A stretch of DNA of 64,000 nt from Acanthornis magna (Eukaryota > Chordata > Aves > Passeriformes > Acanthizidae), in NCBI GenBank assembly GCA_036785705.1, contig JAWUZG010000016.1, forward strand, positions 372,001 through 436,000. The letters run 5' to 3'. The notes beneath the pieces were generated by a model that saw only the letters and a program-made list of their open reading frames with translations, did no database searches and was not told the DNA's origin. The first letter of the stretch is position 1. The number at the start of each line of letters is the position of its first letter. Of this stretch, positions 47,153 through 60,869 are shown one piece after another. Made by a program: the position numbers and the translations under genes.

Positions 47153-49835
47153 TGGGGATTTTCCCCCTCGTTGTGGTGCCCTGACATCAGGGTTCGGCAG
47201 AACTGGCTGTCAGGCAGTGATTACAATTCCCAGGCCATGTTTTCATGATCTTTCCTTCCCTAAGGAATTTCCCTTGCGCTGATGTCCGAGTTCAGGGTCA
47301 TGTGCTGGTGGCCAGCAGATCCAGAGGCAGTTTTGGGAAGCAGGTTGGATTCTCCTTGGTATTCTCAGCTGCCTCCAGACACTTTCTCCTTCCCTGCTAT
47401 TTACCCCCAGGGCTTTTTCCTCACCTCTAAGCTGGTGAATCGTTGTCTGTGTCCAAGTGCCTCTGTGTTAAATTCATTGGTGCTTGTAAACGTGTGAAGG
47501 CAACTATAAAAGTGCAAAAAAAATGAATATATGTTAATGTATTCCACAATCATGAAACCAGAAAAGGCAGAAAAGAAAGCAGTGATTTTATCTCTGTAGA
47601 AAGAATAATTTAAGAAACATTACCAAACATAGCTATAGAACATGGCTAATGACTCCATTTCAGGTCTTAACCTCCATAGTGACCTGCCCATAAATGAGGT
47701 ATTTTTTCAACCTCATGTACTTCCCAAGCTGCAAATAATCTGCAGCATCAGTGATTCCAGTCTCATTTATTTGCACCAGTGTGACTTTCTTTTTCAAATA
47801 AAAAGCACAGTGCCACACATTTTGCCTACAGCTGGAATAACATGAGAGTTGTTAGCTGTTAGAATTCACCCGAGGGGAGCAGTTTAAGGTAAAGAAGCAT
47901 TAGCCTGGAGCACATGTCACAGCACAAGAGAACCCCTTCAAAATGAAAATAAAAATGCAAATCTGCCCTCTGTGTTGCCTGTTACACCGTCTCTCTAGGT
48001 TTTAGACATTAAGAGAACAGCCCTGTTTGATTTTTTTTCAATCCCAGGTTGGTTCTTTAGCTCAGTGCACAGAAATTATTCTGCCAAATAACTCCTGTGT
48101 AATTTGAGCTATGCCACAAGATTAATCCCTTGGTTTTTTTAGAGGACAACCTGATGGAAAGAGCTGCAGTTAGCAGGTGGGCTTGTGGCAAAGAAAAGAG
48201 AGCAAGGATCAATTATAGCCTTGAACGTGGCTGCTCAACTATGTATCAGATAACCACCAATTCCCTGAAAATCTGTCACTATCCAGCAGTTGCTACGCAA
48301 GGGTGAGTGTGGGGCTGCTGAGTTCATGTTCGTAATCGGGTCAGGTGGGTGATGCCTTTTAAGGAGAAGTGGCAGGAGGAATGCATTGGGACCCAGGAGG
48401 AGCAGCCCCGTCATTTTTGCCAGAATCAAATGCACTTGATGGCCTGGGATCTCTAGTTTTGTCTGCAAAGGGTTTCTGCAGGGGGTCCACATAGAAGCAG
48501 AACCCTGCCAGTCAGGCTGTGATGCTGCTTTGATGGCATGGATATGTGGAGGAAAAGGAATGGGTCTGATCTAGGAAGAGCTTTTTTCTCCTGGACGCAG
48601 CCCCCTTCTGAATATCTCCCATTTTTTTCACTGTAACATATGTTCCTGTGCATTTCCAGTTTCTAATTTCTCCTCCTGCTGGCATGGTTGCACAGACATT
48701 CACATTTCAATAGAGGGCACAAAATCTGGTGGTTGGTTTAGTTGGTCAGACAAGATTCTCACATGCAAGGGCTTAAAATTGCACCCTTATCTGCGGGATG
48801 CACGTAAAGCTCTTTGGTGAGAGAAAGAACATTCTGGTTCCACATCTCACCTCTTCAAACAATCCTCCAGACCTGGTGAAACATCTGGCTGATCCAGCTG
48901 TTACACTTATCAGATCTTCATGTTCACAAAGGCAAATCCACTTTAGCACACCTCCCGCTACCACCTCACCTGACAGCACTTTTACTGCTGCAACAGCCAG
49001 TGGAAGAGACCTGAGGGCATGAGCTTGAGACCCACCAACATTATCAGCTGTGGAAATGGCTCTTGGGTACAAAAAACTCACTTCCTGTGATGTGCATTTG
49101 CCAGGATTGCCCAAGGTTTTTCACTGAGCTGTCACAAAGCCTGAATTAAATTGAACAACAGGTGAAGAAAAGAAGGGGCAATGGGGAACATCACTCACAA
49201 GGTGACCGCAGATGAAGCTGTCCCCACAGCTGGGAGCTTCTCAAGTGCTCTGCAGACTAAAGCTGATTCATAGCTGTTCCTCAGTAAATCTTTTTACATC
49301 ATGAAACAATACCATAAAGAAGATAAAATACTGCTCAGAGGCCAGAAAAAATAATCAAAGCATAACAAAATCGACAAAATAAACTGATATTTTAATGCCA
49401 AAAGATTGGTGGATTCTGAAGTGTCAAGAAATGAACCTGTTTTCAGAAGGGACTAAAAAGATTGAGGTAATGGGAGCTCAGGGACCTGTGGTTGCCACTA
49501 CACAGTGGGACAGCTGAAGTCAGGGACTGGTCTCAGCTGTCCTCTTCGTGTTCCCCATCCAGAGAGGCAGGACATCTGCCTGCCTCAGCCATTGCATTTT
49601 TAACTCCATGTGAGTCAAGACCCTTAGGTTCCTCCTTTTGAAGATGGGGTGTAGGTCCTTATGTCTCTTAGTTGTGTATAAAAATACTTACCAAGAACCA
49701 GACATGGAGTTACAGGGCAGTGACTCACAACTGCCTGCTATTTACTAAATAATTTTGTGGCACACTAACCACTTCTTATGTTCTTCTTTGCCCTCCCAGG
49801 GAAATCATTGCAAACAAATTTTGGGAGATGGTGTG

Positions 49836-49985
49836 TATCCCAAAGCACTTGTAGTCTGGATGGACAAGACACACAAAGCATGGAAGCATAAACAGTGGGG
49901 CAGATAAGTTATTTGCCCAAGGCTGCAGTATTAAAACTGGGACTTCTTTCTCCTCATGCCCCATTCCCTGACAGGCATTTTGTCC
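49836..49985 (-). mobile_element. MIR-like CORE-SINE relic, minus strand
   Basis: Plus-strand phrases in order: caaagcacttgtagtctgga, tggacaagacacacaaag, agtggggcagataagt, tatttgcccaaggctgcagt and actgggacttctttctcct. These follow the reverse complement of a common amniote MIR-type SINE (caaagcacttacagtct, agacaagacagacaaag, gatggggaaactgag, gacttgcccaaggtca, ctgggattcgaaccc). Tail, core and part of the head survive. Confidence 0.65.
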
Positions 49986-49989
49986 ATTC

Positions 49990-52900
49990 ATTCCTGACTC
50001 TGCTCTCCCTGGTGATGGAAAAAGTTAACTGAAAAATACGGCAGAACAGAATATTGCTGATGAATGATAGGGGCTTTTACCTGGTGCCTATTTACAGGAG
50101 TAGTTATTACAGAAGAACTAATCCTCAAGGTTCTCTGATCCATGAAAAAAGAATGGTTGTCTTTGACACCATTTTTATTTTCTCTCTTCTTCCACTGAGA
50201 AATGGTAGTTTAGGGATGGGACAGGATAGGATGTGGGACATTTATTGCAAGAGTGCTTGACACAGATCCTATTGCTGTCCCGTGGGTATAAATGGCATAT
50301 CCATGATATTCCAACTCCTCTGTGGCACAGCACAGAGGGTGACACAGGGATGTCCTCCAACAGCTGAGCAGGGATGAAGAGCAAGTCCCTTGGCTGCTCT
50401 CCTCAGCCATCAGCTGTGCAACACTACCCTTAGCTCGTCTGGTGGTGGGTTTTGGGGTGACCACTCATGCTCTCCCGTGAACTCAGGGTGCTCCACACAC
50501 CTGTCATGTCTCCATCCCTGCTCTCCGATTGCAGAGGTGTCATTCAGATGTTTCCCACTTTACCAGGAGGCGACAGTGATGTGAACTCAGGGAACAGCGA
50601 GACCTGTGGACAGAAAGGGAAGCAGAGGGGATTACATCTGCCGCCTGGAAACCCCGAAAGAGGCACTGGAAAAGATGGAGCTGCGAGCCAAATGTTAACA
50701 CCTGCCTCTGAGGGCTCCCCACTTTGTCTATAATTGGAATATTTGTCCTTGAAGCAGCTCAGCTATGCCCCTGAGGAGGAAGGGCAGGGAGAATATCTCA
50801 GGGTACGGTAACATCCAGCAAGCCCCAGGAAACATAAATGTGTGCATCTTAGGCTTTTGTGGTTCCTGTGCCATCTTGCTGGCTGTTGGAAAGGCAGAAT
50901 ATTTCTAAGAACAACAAAGGATCGCAATACAAAATGAGTAAGAATTCAGGCCCTTTGAAAACCACTTGCATTTTAACAGCATTTATTCCTACAGACAGGC
51001 AGCAAAGAGAGAAGTCTCTGAGGGATCACAGAGGTATTCTAGCCACATGAATGTGATTCCTATGGCATTTATTCCTGATTACCTAAACTCACAAATGGGT
51101 GTGGATAGCAAGAAGGGAAGAGAGTTCTTGCGGGAATGATGGAAGATGAGCACAGGTGGTGAGGCACAAACCGGATCTGTGAAAGGTTTCTTATCCTTGG
51201 GACTACTTTGAGGTAATTTTGTGAGGACACAAGTATTTGTGTATGCAGCAACCTATCAGTTTAAGCTGGGCTCTAGGAGAGCCATCAAACTTCATAGGAA
51301 CTGCCTCTGGCTTGGAAGCCAAGGGAGGGGAAGGGGTCTCTCCTGGTGGACCAGAGACACAGTGCAGAAGGGTAGGACATCTGCGTGGGTAGAAGTTGGG
51401 TTAGGCTGAAGGGAAGAGGTGAATCTTGAAGCTTTCCTAAACCAAGGGAGCTGAATCCCTCCAGTCAGTGGAGGGGTGGGGGTTGGAAAAAGGCAAATCC
51501 CTCAAATGCTTTGCCTTCACAACAACAGTCTGAACCTTCAGCATCAAAGGCTGAAGAGAAAGGCAAGGCAAAGAGAAAAATGGCCACAGTGTTCCTTGGT
51601 GCAGACCACAGTGGCTCTTCCAAGCTGAGTGTCTGTACAGAAACAGGGCTAAACCCCCACAGCTGCCCAGCCACACTTGAGCAAGGGCTGGGATCTGAGC
51701 ACCAGGTGAATCTTTCCTTGTCCCGGGAGATGAGCTCCTTTCCAAGGCAGCAGGAGCAGCGTGAGCAGCAGAGGAATGGGCACGAGCAGCCCTCGGTGCG
51801 GAGAACCCAGCGAGGCTGATGATGGCCGCGCCGCTGCCGCCAGCCCTGTGCCAGCGAGCCTGCCCGGCCTTGCAGCAGCTTTATCGCTGTAATTTAGCTC
51901 TGCAAACCATGAGCTGTTAGGGCAGGATTCATGCCTCTGGTATTCGCTCTTGGCTCGGGCAGGAACACACTTTCCGTGGCTCCTGGTGATGGGGAGGGGC
52001 CCTGCGCGCCGTGGTGCTGGCAGGGCACTGGCGCGTGCTCCGCCGACATGGCGGGGCCTGATTCCTGCAGGGTTGCTCAGCTGGCTGCAGAACATGGGGC
52101 AGGAGGAATGGGCTCCCTCAGGGCACAGATTCGGCTGCTCTGGGTGAAATCCAAGCCATGCTCGCCCACGTGCTGCTGAGGGGTGACAGGACGGCCAAGG
52201 AAGGGCCACAGGGTCCCCCAGCGAGGCAGGCACGTGGGTTTGTTCTGCTTGGCTTGTAATTGCTGCCCTGCCCTGACTGAGCCAGGCAAAAGTCAGGCTT
52301 TGGTAGGAGGGCACAGCACCATGTGAAGCTGTTGGATGTTCCCTTCCAAGGCGAGGTGGGGGCTGAAGACGACTTTGGTCTGTCCTGGTGTGAAGTTGTA
52401 GCACTTCCCACAGGTTTTCCAGCCAGCCCCATGGCCCCAGTGAGCCCAGCCCTGCAGCCCAGCCTGCTGGGGCACCTTTCCAGACTCAGTCATGGTGGCC
52501 ATGCCTTCCCTCCCGTGCCAGCCTGTGCTGCCCACGCTGTCTCGAGTGCTTCCTGCAAGCACTAACAATGGAGCCGAGCAGAGGGTGCCATCCCCTGGGA
52601 GCTCTGGAAAGCTCTGTGGTGTGTCCCCAAGGAGACTCAGAGGGGTGTCCCCAAGGGCAGCCTTCCTGGTGGACTTCTTGGCAGGCTGCAGCTCCAAGCT
52701 GGCTCTCCTTCTTCCCAGGATGACACGGAGCCACCCTAGAGCAGCGACTTCAGCATTGCCCCTGGATTGGAGTGGGAAGGGATCCTGCTCTGTGTTACAT
52801 CCTCCACTAGCTCCTCAGGAGCATATTTCTCCCTACAGATGAAAGAGCAAGGATTTTGCTTTGTTTCTGTTCGCGAAAGCAAAATATCTCAGTGAAAATA

Positions 52901-54590
52901 TTTAGATCTAATGGCTTGACTAAGCTTTGAATTCCTGTGGTCACAGAAAGCGATGTCTTATGCACATCCATAAAAACTTCAGGCATTAATCACAAGTGCA
53001 ATTTTCCCCTCGCATCTGTGGTGGCAGCAGGCGATGTGTTATAGCAGTGCAGGACGTGCTCCTGCAGGGAAGGGAAAGGCAAGACTCCAGGGAAAACGGA
53101 TCAAGCTCCCACCATCCACAAGCATGACAGAGTTTGGAGTGGCATTTCGAGATGAAGCTAGTGGAGCTGCTCCAGCCACAGTAACTGAGACCACCCTTTG
53201 GCTTAAAACTTTTCCAAACAGCCTCAGTAGTGACACCACTGTGTCCTTTGGCACTGGGAGAGGACCAGGCATGGCAAGTGTGCCACCTTCCCTCTGGTGC
53301 CACCTTCAGCCCCACACAGCTGAGGGTCTCTTTAGCCTCCCAGGGTTTTCAAGACATTTTGTTTGATTTTTATTACTGATGTAGGCTTTATATTGTACTT
53401 AATGCAGTGATTTGGCTCTTAATTATTTTCTCTTCTAGGAAATTTCTTCCAATTTTGTTGTTGTTTTTAAAGTTAAAAAGTTTCTTTCCAACAGTGTTTC
53501 CTCCCTTCCTCAAAAGAAATGTCATTTATAGGACACCAATGTCTGCACCTAAAATTTAATTGCTTGTGGAAACTTGTCTGTCTATGTGTGCGTCAGCTGT
53601 TTTATACCAGAATCAGAAGTGTATTTAAAGAGGGGGGGAAAAAAAAGATAAAAGAAAATGGAGTGTAATAAAAAGTATAGCTGAAGGGGTTTGAGAGGCA
53701 TCTCCATATCAAGAAAAGTTACATCACCTGTGAAAACATCAGATATACTCTTCCAGCTCTGCAGTCATTATCCTTATTAGCAGTGTTGTTATTACCGCTG
53801 GAACAAGCGTGAGCTCAGGGCCATGGAAGCACGAGGGCTCCAGGCCACATCCTGCACATCCTGCAGCACACGCCATGGGAGGCCTGACCTAGACATGCAA
53901 CAGCAAAAAAAAAACTTGTGCAGAAGAGATGAAGGAGAATTTTGGTAGCTGCATTTCTGGGAGAAGTGTGTTTTTTTTCTTGAGAAGGAGCTTTTTAGAA
54001 AATTCTTTTTGTTGTTTCTCTCTCACTGCAAACACAGTGGGGCAGCTGACATAAGAAATTGGGCACGTTCCTAGAAAAGAGAGATTATTTACAAAGTTCT
54101 CCCCTAGACAGGAGCTGCCTGCAGCTCAGTGGAGATCTGCCTGCTAACCCATGGGAGAGGCACACACTGAGAGCTCCTTCACTTTCAGGCACCAGCCACC
54201 CCCAAAAACCATCACACTGCCTTCCTGCTCTCCCAGGGATGATTAAAAACTTCAGTGCTTCATTTAGAGGAGTTGCTTTAGTCCCATCTGTGGCAGAGGA
54301 GAGAGATGGACACCACCAGGAGGTTTTCTCACCCTAAGGGGATTATTGAGGGGAAGGCGTTGGGACTTCTCTCTGGCTTATAGCTTGTCCCATCAATGAC
54401 AAAGGCCAGCCTGAACCAACACACTCTCTTTAAAATGGACTACTCCAGGCAGGTTATCAGAATTAAATCTGGCTAAAGGTGGATATTTTTGTAAACAAAT
54501 TGTATTTAAAAAAAAAACCAGCCAACCCTCTTTCTTGTGAAGCCACCCACTTTTTGCATGCCAGCTGCTCTGCTGCCTGGAAACTTTCCA
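49990..54590. other. Intergenic stretch with a GC-rich centre
   Basis: No supported gene. The centre (51.5-53.3 kb) is GC-rich and holds the longest open frame of the window (251 codons, minus, 51649-52404), which begins with GTG, has no domain and overlaps several other frames. The part from 53.3 to 54.6 kb is AT-rich with small A and G runs. Confidence 0.45.
51865..51940. promoter_or_regulatory. Candidate regulatory core in a CpG-richer setting
   Basis: A balanced-composition segment (including tttatcgctgtaatttagct) sits between two CpG-richer flanks (51785-51845 and 51950-52060). This texture is seen in conserved elements, but there is no direct evidence of function. Confidence 0.2.
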
Positions 54591-54599
54591 GACAAAGTG

Positions 54600-54780
54600 C
54601 AAAAAAGTTTCTGGATGGGCTGCGAATTAATTCAGCAGCAGTTCATTTGTTTCCCTTAGCTGCATGTACCAATTGCAAATAAGGTTAACAGATGATATTT
54701 GCTACTTAGAATAGTTTATAAAACAGCACAGGAATTATTTATAGCTGGACTTCCCTGCATACATGGCGATTCGGTCTGAG
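54600..54780. promoter_or_regulatory. Candidate AT-rich regulatory element
   Basis: Repeat-free AT-rich DNA with the palindromic homeodomain-like site GAATTAATTC (54624-54633) and no open frame of note. Proposed from texture only. Confidence 0.2.
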
Positions 54781-55179
54781 GTTCAAGAAATCAAGCTCTC
54801 TAGCACCAGTTAAACCCCCTCTTGTTAAAGTTTCATAAATTGCCAGAAATGGAGAGCACTGTACAGACTTATACTATGCCAGCTGGAATCCTGGAAGACA
54901 GGTTTGCCACTTCATGGGCGAGAGGAATCACACCAGTTTTCACAAGGAAACAAGCGGAACTGATGTTCGTAATGGGTTGGGTCCTTTGCTAATCTGTGCT
55001 GCTGGAGCTCCATCAGCAGCACCATCACAATTTGTCCCCACCCAGGCATCCAGATTACAAAAACTAAGAAATGCGTTGAATATAAATGTCAGCATTTTAC
55101 AAATAAGCCCACGGACAAAATCCTTGCACTCCTCGGTATACGTTATGTCTCATTTTTAGATGGTACCAACATCTCATTT

Positions 55180-55345
55180 ACAGGCCAATTAGGAGATTAA
55201 TATGCATATATATGCCTAAGTGTGTGTATGGATGTGGGTGCAATTTTATAGCTAGCATGTTAACAGGATTGTCACAGGCCCAGACTGCACTGCTGGCTTC
55301 ATCAACTCATCATCCGAAATCTCTCTTTTCTAGATCAATCTCTTA
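55180..55345. promoter_or_regulatory. Candidate regulatory element with POU-like palindrome
   Basis: Contains the perfect palindrome GCATATATATGC (55204-55215), overlapping ATGCAT-like POU half-sites, beside CCAATTAG and GATTAAT homeodomain-type sites. No repeat is recognised. Function is inferred from motif density only. Confidence 0.25.
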
Positions 55346-58300
55346 AAGCTCATTTAACTCCTCACACTTTGTGGTTGTGGGATAGTGTTGGATTGGACCA
55401 CTCGAATTTATCAGCTGGTTACTTATTAATCTGGAAAAGTCCTTCTGCATGTACAGTTACCTATTTAGCATTTCAAAATGAGATGGAACACTTATCTGTA
55501 AAATTGGTCTTGAGGTGTACTTACAGCACCATAAGAGATTTTAAAATATCAGCCTTTCTTCAGCCTCTGAAAGAGGACAGCTGATGCTTCCAGAGCTGCT
55601 GAACAAACTCTGTGCTCTGCACTCCTTTGAAAAGAAAACAAAGCAGATTCCCGTGCTAGCAAGACTATGATTTTTCCCAAGGGGTCTACCAGCACTGGTG
55701 GTGCTGCTGCCAAATTAGCTCTGCTCCTACAATGAGAATTTGCAAAGGTCTGGAGCCAGTGAAGACAAACCTGGTTTGCCTTTCTCCCAGCACGCCAGGA
55801 AGAGCTTTCAGACGACAGGTGAGGTGACCACGAGGCCTTTGGATAACATTGGAGATGGCTGCAGGCATTTCCAATGGCCTCAGCATATCCAGCCGGGAGA
55901 TCTGTGCAGTGAGTAGCGAGTACAAGGCACCCAGTACACGTAAGTGCAGGAAGTGCCTGACATTTGGAGAATTTATGCACTTATTGTTCACATGAACATT
56001 GAGTCCCAGGGAGCCTGGACACCCAGAAACAAGACAGGCAGTACGGGTGCCTGCAGATCAGCCTTTGTCAGAGTCAGACGCCACTTGAACTGAGGGTGTC
56101 TTCAAACTGCATGTAAAACCATAGCTTCTCTTTTCCTCGAGCCCTCTCTAGATTTGAACCAGGTTGCATAACTGGAAAGATCAAGTGGGAGTTAAATCCA
56201 TTGCTCTTGGCTTCTTTCAAAGACAAAACAGTGCTTACTTCCTTGCATTCCTTCAGGGAGCTCCTGTCCAACAGGAGAGATCTAATGACCCAATCCACGT
56301 GAAGCCCTGGAGATACTGTTTTTGCTTCAAAGACTAAATGCAAATTTTGTTCTTGTACCTTGTGTGGTTGAAGGGCTTGGCATGAGTACAGAGGTGGGAG
56401 GTAGAGAGGGCACTGCTGCCTGTCTGTCTGAGGGATCAGCAGCAAGTAATGGCAGCACCTTGCCACAAAAAGGCTAGAAGATAAAAGTCCTGAGAGTTGC
56501 TGTTCAGGTTTTCTTGTAATGATGCAGGGACTGCCTCCAACACGGCAGGTTTCTCAGAGTGTGCCAGAAGTGAGACCCCAAATGATTTTGAAAAAGCAAT
56601 TTTTTCCCACCTCAAAGACTTTCAAGTCTTTCCAAGGCATCACCCCAAACCTTCTTCCTCTCCCAGTATTTTGCCACTCAACCACCACCTCCTTGGGTGT
56701 CACCCTCACTCCTGGAGTGCAGGAGAATGAGACCAAGAGCCCTGTCCTCCCCGTGAGCAGGCAGCTGTGCCCCATGGCTGTCCATAAGGTTGCACCACTG
56801 AACACTGGTGTGGAGGCATGGAGTAAGGAAAATTCCTTCGGCAGCATCTTTTCCATTTAAATTATCATCTCCCCTCTTCCCTCTCTCTGCCCAAGGCCAC
56901 TGACCTCCAAGATTTGTCAAAATCTTGGTCCCTGAGCATCCAGTTTGCCTCAGCTTCCCCTCCTCCAGGTTGTTTTGCTTCTGCTGTTTCTCCCCCTTCG
57001 TTGAAGTGCAGACACCTTCTCTCTTCTCCCATCCCACTCGTGGGTAGCCTGAAGCCACCACAGCTCCTGCAGGCTGTGAAGTTGGTTCCGGTTCACGGCG
57101 CTCAACCCTGAAACACGAATCAAATCAAATGAGGGCTCTGACCACGTGTGGCATCGACTGGTGACAAGCAGCAGCACATTTCTGAAAGAAACCTTTCTTG
57201 GTGGAAATTGATGTTAACACATCCCCTTGAACAGCTTCCACCGGGTCAGAGCTTGCTGAAGCCTGGATGCCACTTCCAGACGAAGTCTGCACAACACCCA
57301 GATATTGCAGACTGTTGATGGCTCCTAAAAGGGGTTGAAAACATCATCAGCACAGCATAATTATTTGCAAAACAGGCCAATTTCAACGTTCAGCACAATA
57401 GTTTTAAACAACAGTTGATGAAAATCAATTTCCAAGTCTGTTGAGAGGCTGATAACTTCCCTGTTGCACTGCTCGTCCTGCTGGCGTGCTTGTTCCCAAA
57501 TAATCATGTTAGGGAGAGATGTCACACAAGAATGTGACTCCACTAACCATTAAGAGACACTGAGCTCCTTTGTCTTCTGAAGCAAGTTTCCATGGGATTA
57601 TACTGGGTAGAATAATTTAAGATTTAAAAAACAATAACAATCCTGAAATAATTTAATGGGATATTTCTTTAATCTTCCTTGTGTGGAAGAATCCAAACTA
57701 ATCAGGGGTAAGGGGACACCGCACCCCAGGGGTAAATGGCCATGAAATGCTCACTCCCATCCAATTTCTGTGGGACCAGGCCATTAAGTGGTTGTCGGTA
57801 TCTTTGCAAATCTCCCTCCTAGGTGAAATTGCACTCTGCTGTTCTGCCAAAAAGCAGTAGTTACTTTTGGTTTTCAAGGGGGCTTTCTTTTCCTAGATGA
57901 GAATATACAGATATTCTCATCACTTTAGAGAGGCTTTCAAAACCCAGGTGCAGAGCTTTGGCATCAGCAACCTCCCCAGAGCACTTTATAGCACATAAAT
58001 CTTGCTCCCAGTTAATCAAACAGTGCTGGAGCGAGCCAAGGAACCATGAGAATGTAAAATGCTCTTCTCCTCCCTTCCTACTTATCAGAGATTGCTGCTG
58101 CTTCTTCAGAGGCAGAGTGAGGAGTTTTATTGCTTTAAAAGTGACTTTAACACTGGTAAGGATGCTGCCTTGGTTGGGCACTGGCATTTTCTGTGCAAAA
58201 GTTTTTTGATTTTGGGTTTTTTTTTCCCCCAGAACTGCCCTTGGTGGGCCAGTTGCTTTCCGGCCTTAACCCTTCACTGGAACTGGTTTTTCAGCTCTTG

Positions 58301-58580
58301 TTTTCAGCCAGGGATGCTCAGACTCCAGCTGAGCCAAACAGAGCCAGAGGAAAAGACTGTACCTCCAAATTGTCAGGAGATCAGGATTAGCACACGAAGC
58401 AGGAGCTGTGTTTAAAGACTTGTTTAACCTCCTGCTCAACAGAAGTCTTTAATCTATAATGCCATCTTGTTTTGTCTTAATGAAGTTATGCAAAAAGTTC
58501 TTCACTGAAAAGACCAACCCAGCACTTTCTTTCTTCCCTTCAAGTTGAGATGAAAAGGACTGCCTGCAGCCTGAAAGTTT

Positions 58581-58596
58581 GTTTCCTTAAGGAAAC
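58581..58596. repeat. Perfect 16-base palindrome
   Basis: GTTTCCTTAAGGAAAC is its own reverse complement. It holds two inverted GGAA cores of the kind bound by ETS or STAT-like factors, but the spacing fits no specific consensus well. Confidence 0.5.
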
Positions 58597-59231
58597 GGAA
58601 AGCAAAGAATTTACTTATATTAATGCTTTGTATCAAGTACCTTTGGATTTCAAGGGGTAAAAATCAGCCTTGACCTGGCTGCTGAGTCCAGATTTTCATA
58701 ATGTTTTTCCCACTCTGCTGGCGCCAAGGTCAGTCGGTTGCACTTCTGCTTCAGTCTGTTTTAATTCTGGTCTCTTAGCGCTGATTTCTCTGTGCAAGAC
58801 ATGGAAGCCACACCCCAGTGTGTGCTACTCCCAGCCATTAACAATCTTGTGCTAAATAAACACACAAGGATACTTCTGCATCTGGTTTTGCTGGCAGCAG
58901 AAAGAGACATTATATGTCTCTGGAAATCTGATAAAACAGTAACATATAAATTCTGGATTGCTAACATGGCCAGTTTGACTCCACTGGACAGAATTTGCTG
59001 CAGTTCTTAAGACTAAGAATAAGACTTCTCACTTTTCTTAAGCACTGTAAGCCAGAAAAAAAAATTAAATTAGCATTTGGCAGTATCTACAACCGTCTAC
59101 CAGCAGATAATAACCCCTCAATTCAGTTTCTGCAGTCTGGCCTACTACAGGGTAATGACTTGTCATTTGTTCTGTCTTATTTGTGGAGCATTGCACAAGC
59201 CTGTCTTTCTTCCATGAATATTTTAAAAAGC

Positions 59232-59510
59232 TGGATAGTTGCTTGGCAAAGGCCTGGGCTGGTGCCTGAGTATTGTGCAGTCTATGCCATGCTCTGCCAC
59301 AAGATTCCTGCATGACCTTGATAAGTGCCTGCATTTCTCCCATTTCTCACTTTCCCATCACTGCAATGTGCATTTTCCTTCTTCTGTAATTTTACTGTAA
59401 ATTTCTTGAACTGGTAAATATCTATATTATCATCTTTATACAGGGCTTACTGCAGATCTTGTTTAACTTTTCAGATGCTAGAAGCATTGCGATTAAATTA
59501 AGAAAAAGAG
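59232..59510 (+). mobile_element. MIR-like CORE-SINE relic, nearly full length
   Basis: The head (from gatagttgcttggcaaagg) follows the tRNA-derived MIR head (tagtggttagagcaaagga); the core reads catgctctgccac, gcatgaccttgataagt and tctcccatttctcactttcc; the tail reads ttactgtaaatttcttgaac and tacagggcttactgc, resembling the gattgtaagctctt...tacagcgcctagc ending. This is the most complete relic in the window. It is inactive and strongly diverged. Confidence 0.6.
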
Positions 59511-59514
59511 TTCT

Positions 59515-59640
59515 ACTGTTTGTTGCTGCAATAATTAAGATTATTTGAGCATGATATAAATATATATATTTGTTTAGCCCATATTTGCAAGAGCCATCCA
59601 ATTAGCATTAGGTAAGGAGAAAATAATCAATGCTATGAGC
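59515..59640. promoter_or_regulatory. Candidate regulatory element after the MIR relic
   Basis: AT-rich, repeat-free sequence with gagccatccaattagcatta (homeodomain-type CAATTAGCATTA) and ataatcaatgctatgagc. It directly follows the MIR relic, so part of the old SINE may have been retained with it. Confidence 0.22.
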
Positions 59641-60869
59641 TGGTGAACATGGAGGATTTGGAAACCTGGAGCAGGCATGGGCTTGAAGGATGGGTTTACA
59701 GAAAAGTGACTGGCAGAGTTGGGATCACACAGTAAAAATTAAGGAAGCATGGTCAAGAAAGCACTAAGGATGGGGTAGATGGAGATTTTGCCAAGAGTGG
59801 TGGAGGAAGACAGAAAAAGAGTGGACTGGGAGTGAAAATAGGGAGTTTAACTTTGGCCATTGCTGATAGCTATTCCTCATGAAGAAAAACATGAGTAACC
59901 AGGACATGAGAATTTCCCTCAGACCCCAGGATATTCCTGGCGCGGAGAGCCCAGAAGGATCTGGCTGTTTTTAACAGGGAAGCAAAGTCTGCAGCTGTTT
60001 AAAATTTAGTCCCTGTCTCTGACCTTTCTAAGAATTGCAAGTGTGAGAGCTTTGGCAAGAAACCTCCGTCCCTGCTACCAAAACAGAGCCACCACCTTTC
60101 TCAGCAGACAGGGCAGTCTAGTGCAGCCGTGATGGAAAAGCCATTGCTGAAATACTCCATTCAACGTATTTAAGGAGGCTTCATCCAGCAAAACCAGAAA
60201 TAAGAATCCTGAAAGGAATAATATTTTTATTAGTGACAAAATTTACTTTATTAATGGTAGAGCCATTTACAGTGGATGTATATGGGCTGCATTTAAGAAA
60301 CATATTATCTATACATTAAAAAGTCACTCAGAGGGTTATGGAAAAAGAGTATCTACAGATAACACTGACACAAGCAAAGCTGTGAGCACTTAACTGCTTA
60401 TCTTTGCTTAAGTGTCCTCTTAGAAACTCACATCTTCATGTCCATTTTAATTTACAGACCTTAGGTAAGGGTGAAATTTGCACCCCAGCTCTTCCATTTG
60501 ATTATTCCAGATACTGAACTAGACTCTTTTCTTAACTCCTTGGTTGAAGTAGACATTTCTGTCTGTCAAATGCAGACCCTTCTGAAGAGATGCTGCTAGT
60601 GCTCCATGTTTTGCCATAGTTAAGCAATTTCTATGTTTTGCTTTGGTGTAAGTCTAGCGTTTGTCCTTTGGGGTCGATGCCACATTTATGGTTTCCAAAT
60701 GGGCCTTTGTAGTTAAATGCTAGAGAAGCAATTCATTGCAAAGGAATTGTATACAGTTAAGCTTTGTCTAGTAGGAAAATATGCACTATATGTGTGCATA
60801 ACAGGAATTTGAGGGCAAAATTCTTCTGTCTGAGCCACATAATGGGGTGAGAAGGTGTGTTGGAGATGT

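Larger units (their letters stand above)
42165..49829. other. Intergenic stretch
   Basis: No supported gene. It contains a (TG)8 run (42881-42896), a MIR-like relic (43430-43605), a CR1 fragment lacking its 3' end (44288-44458), competing hairpins (45116-45147), an imperfect G-rich tract near 46312-46328 and a faint MIR-like phrase (47108-47152). AT-rich, unique-looking DNA dominates from 45.0 to 46.4 kb and from 47.4 to 49.4 kb. Confidence 0.45.

Noticed and set aside
51649..52404. Longest open frame, 251 codons on the minus strand
   Set aside because: It starts with GTG, has no recognisable domain or signal peptide, is rich in A, P, S and R as GC-rich non-coding DNA tends to be, and overlaps other open frames on both strands.
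56140..56175. B-box-like gatttgaacc phrase on the plus strand (tRNA or MIR on the minus strand)
   Set aside because: No cloverleaf and no further MIR phrases on either side; too short to call.
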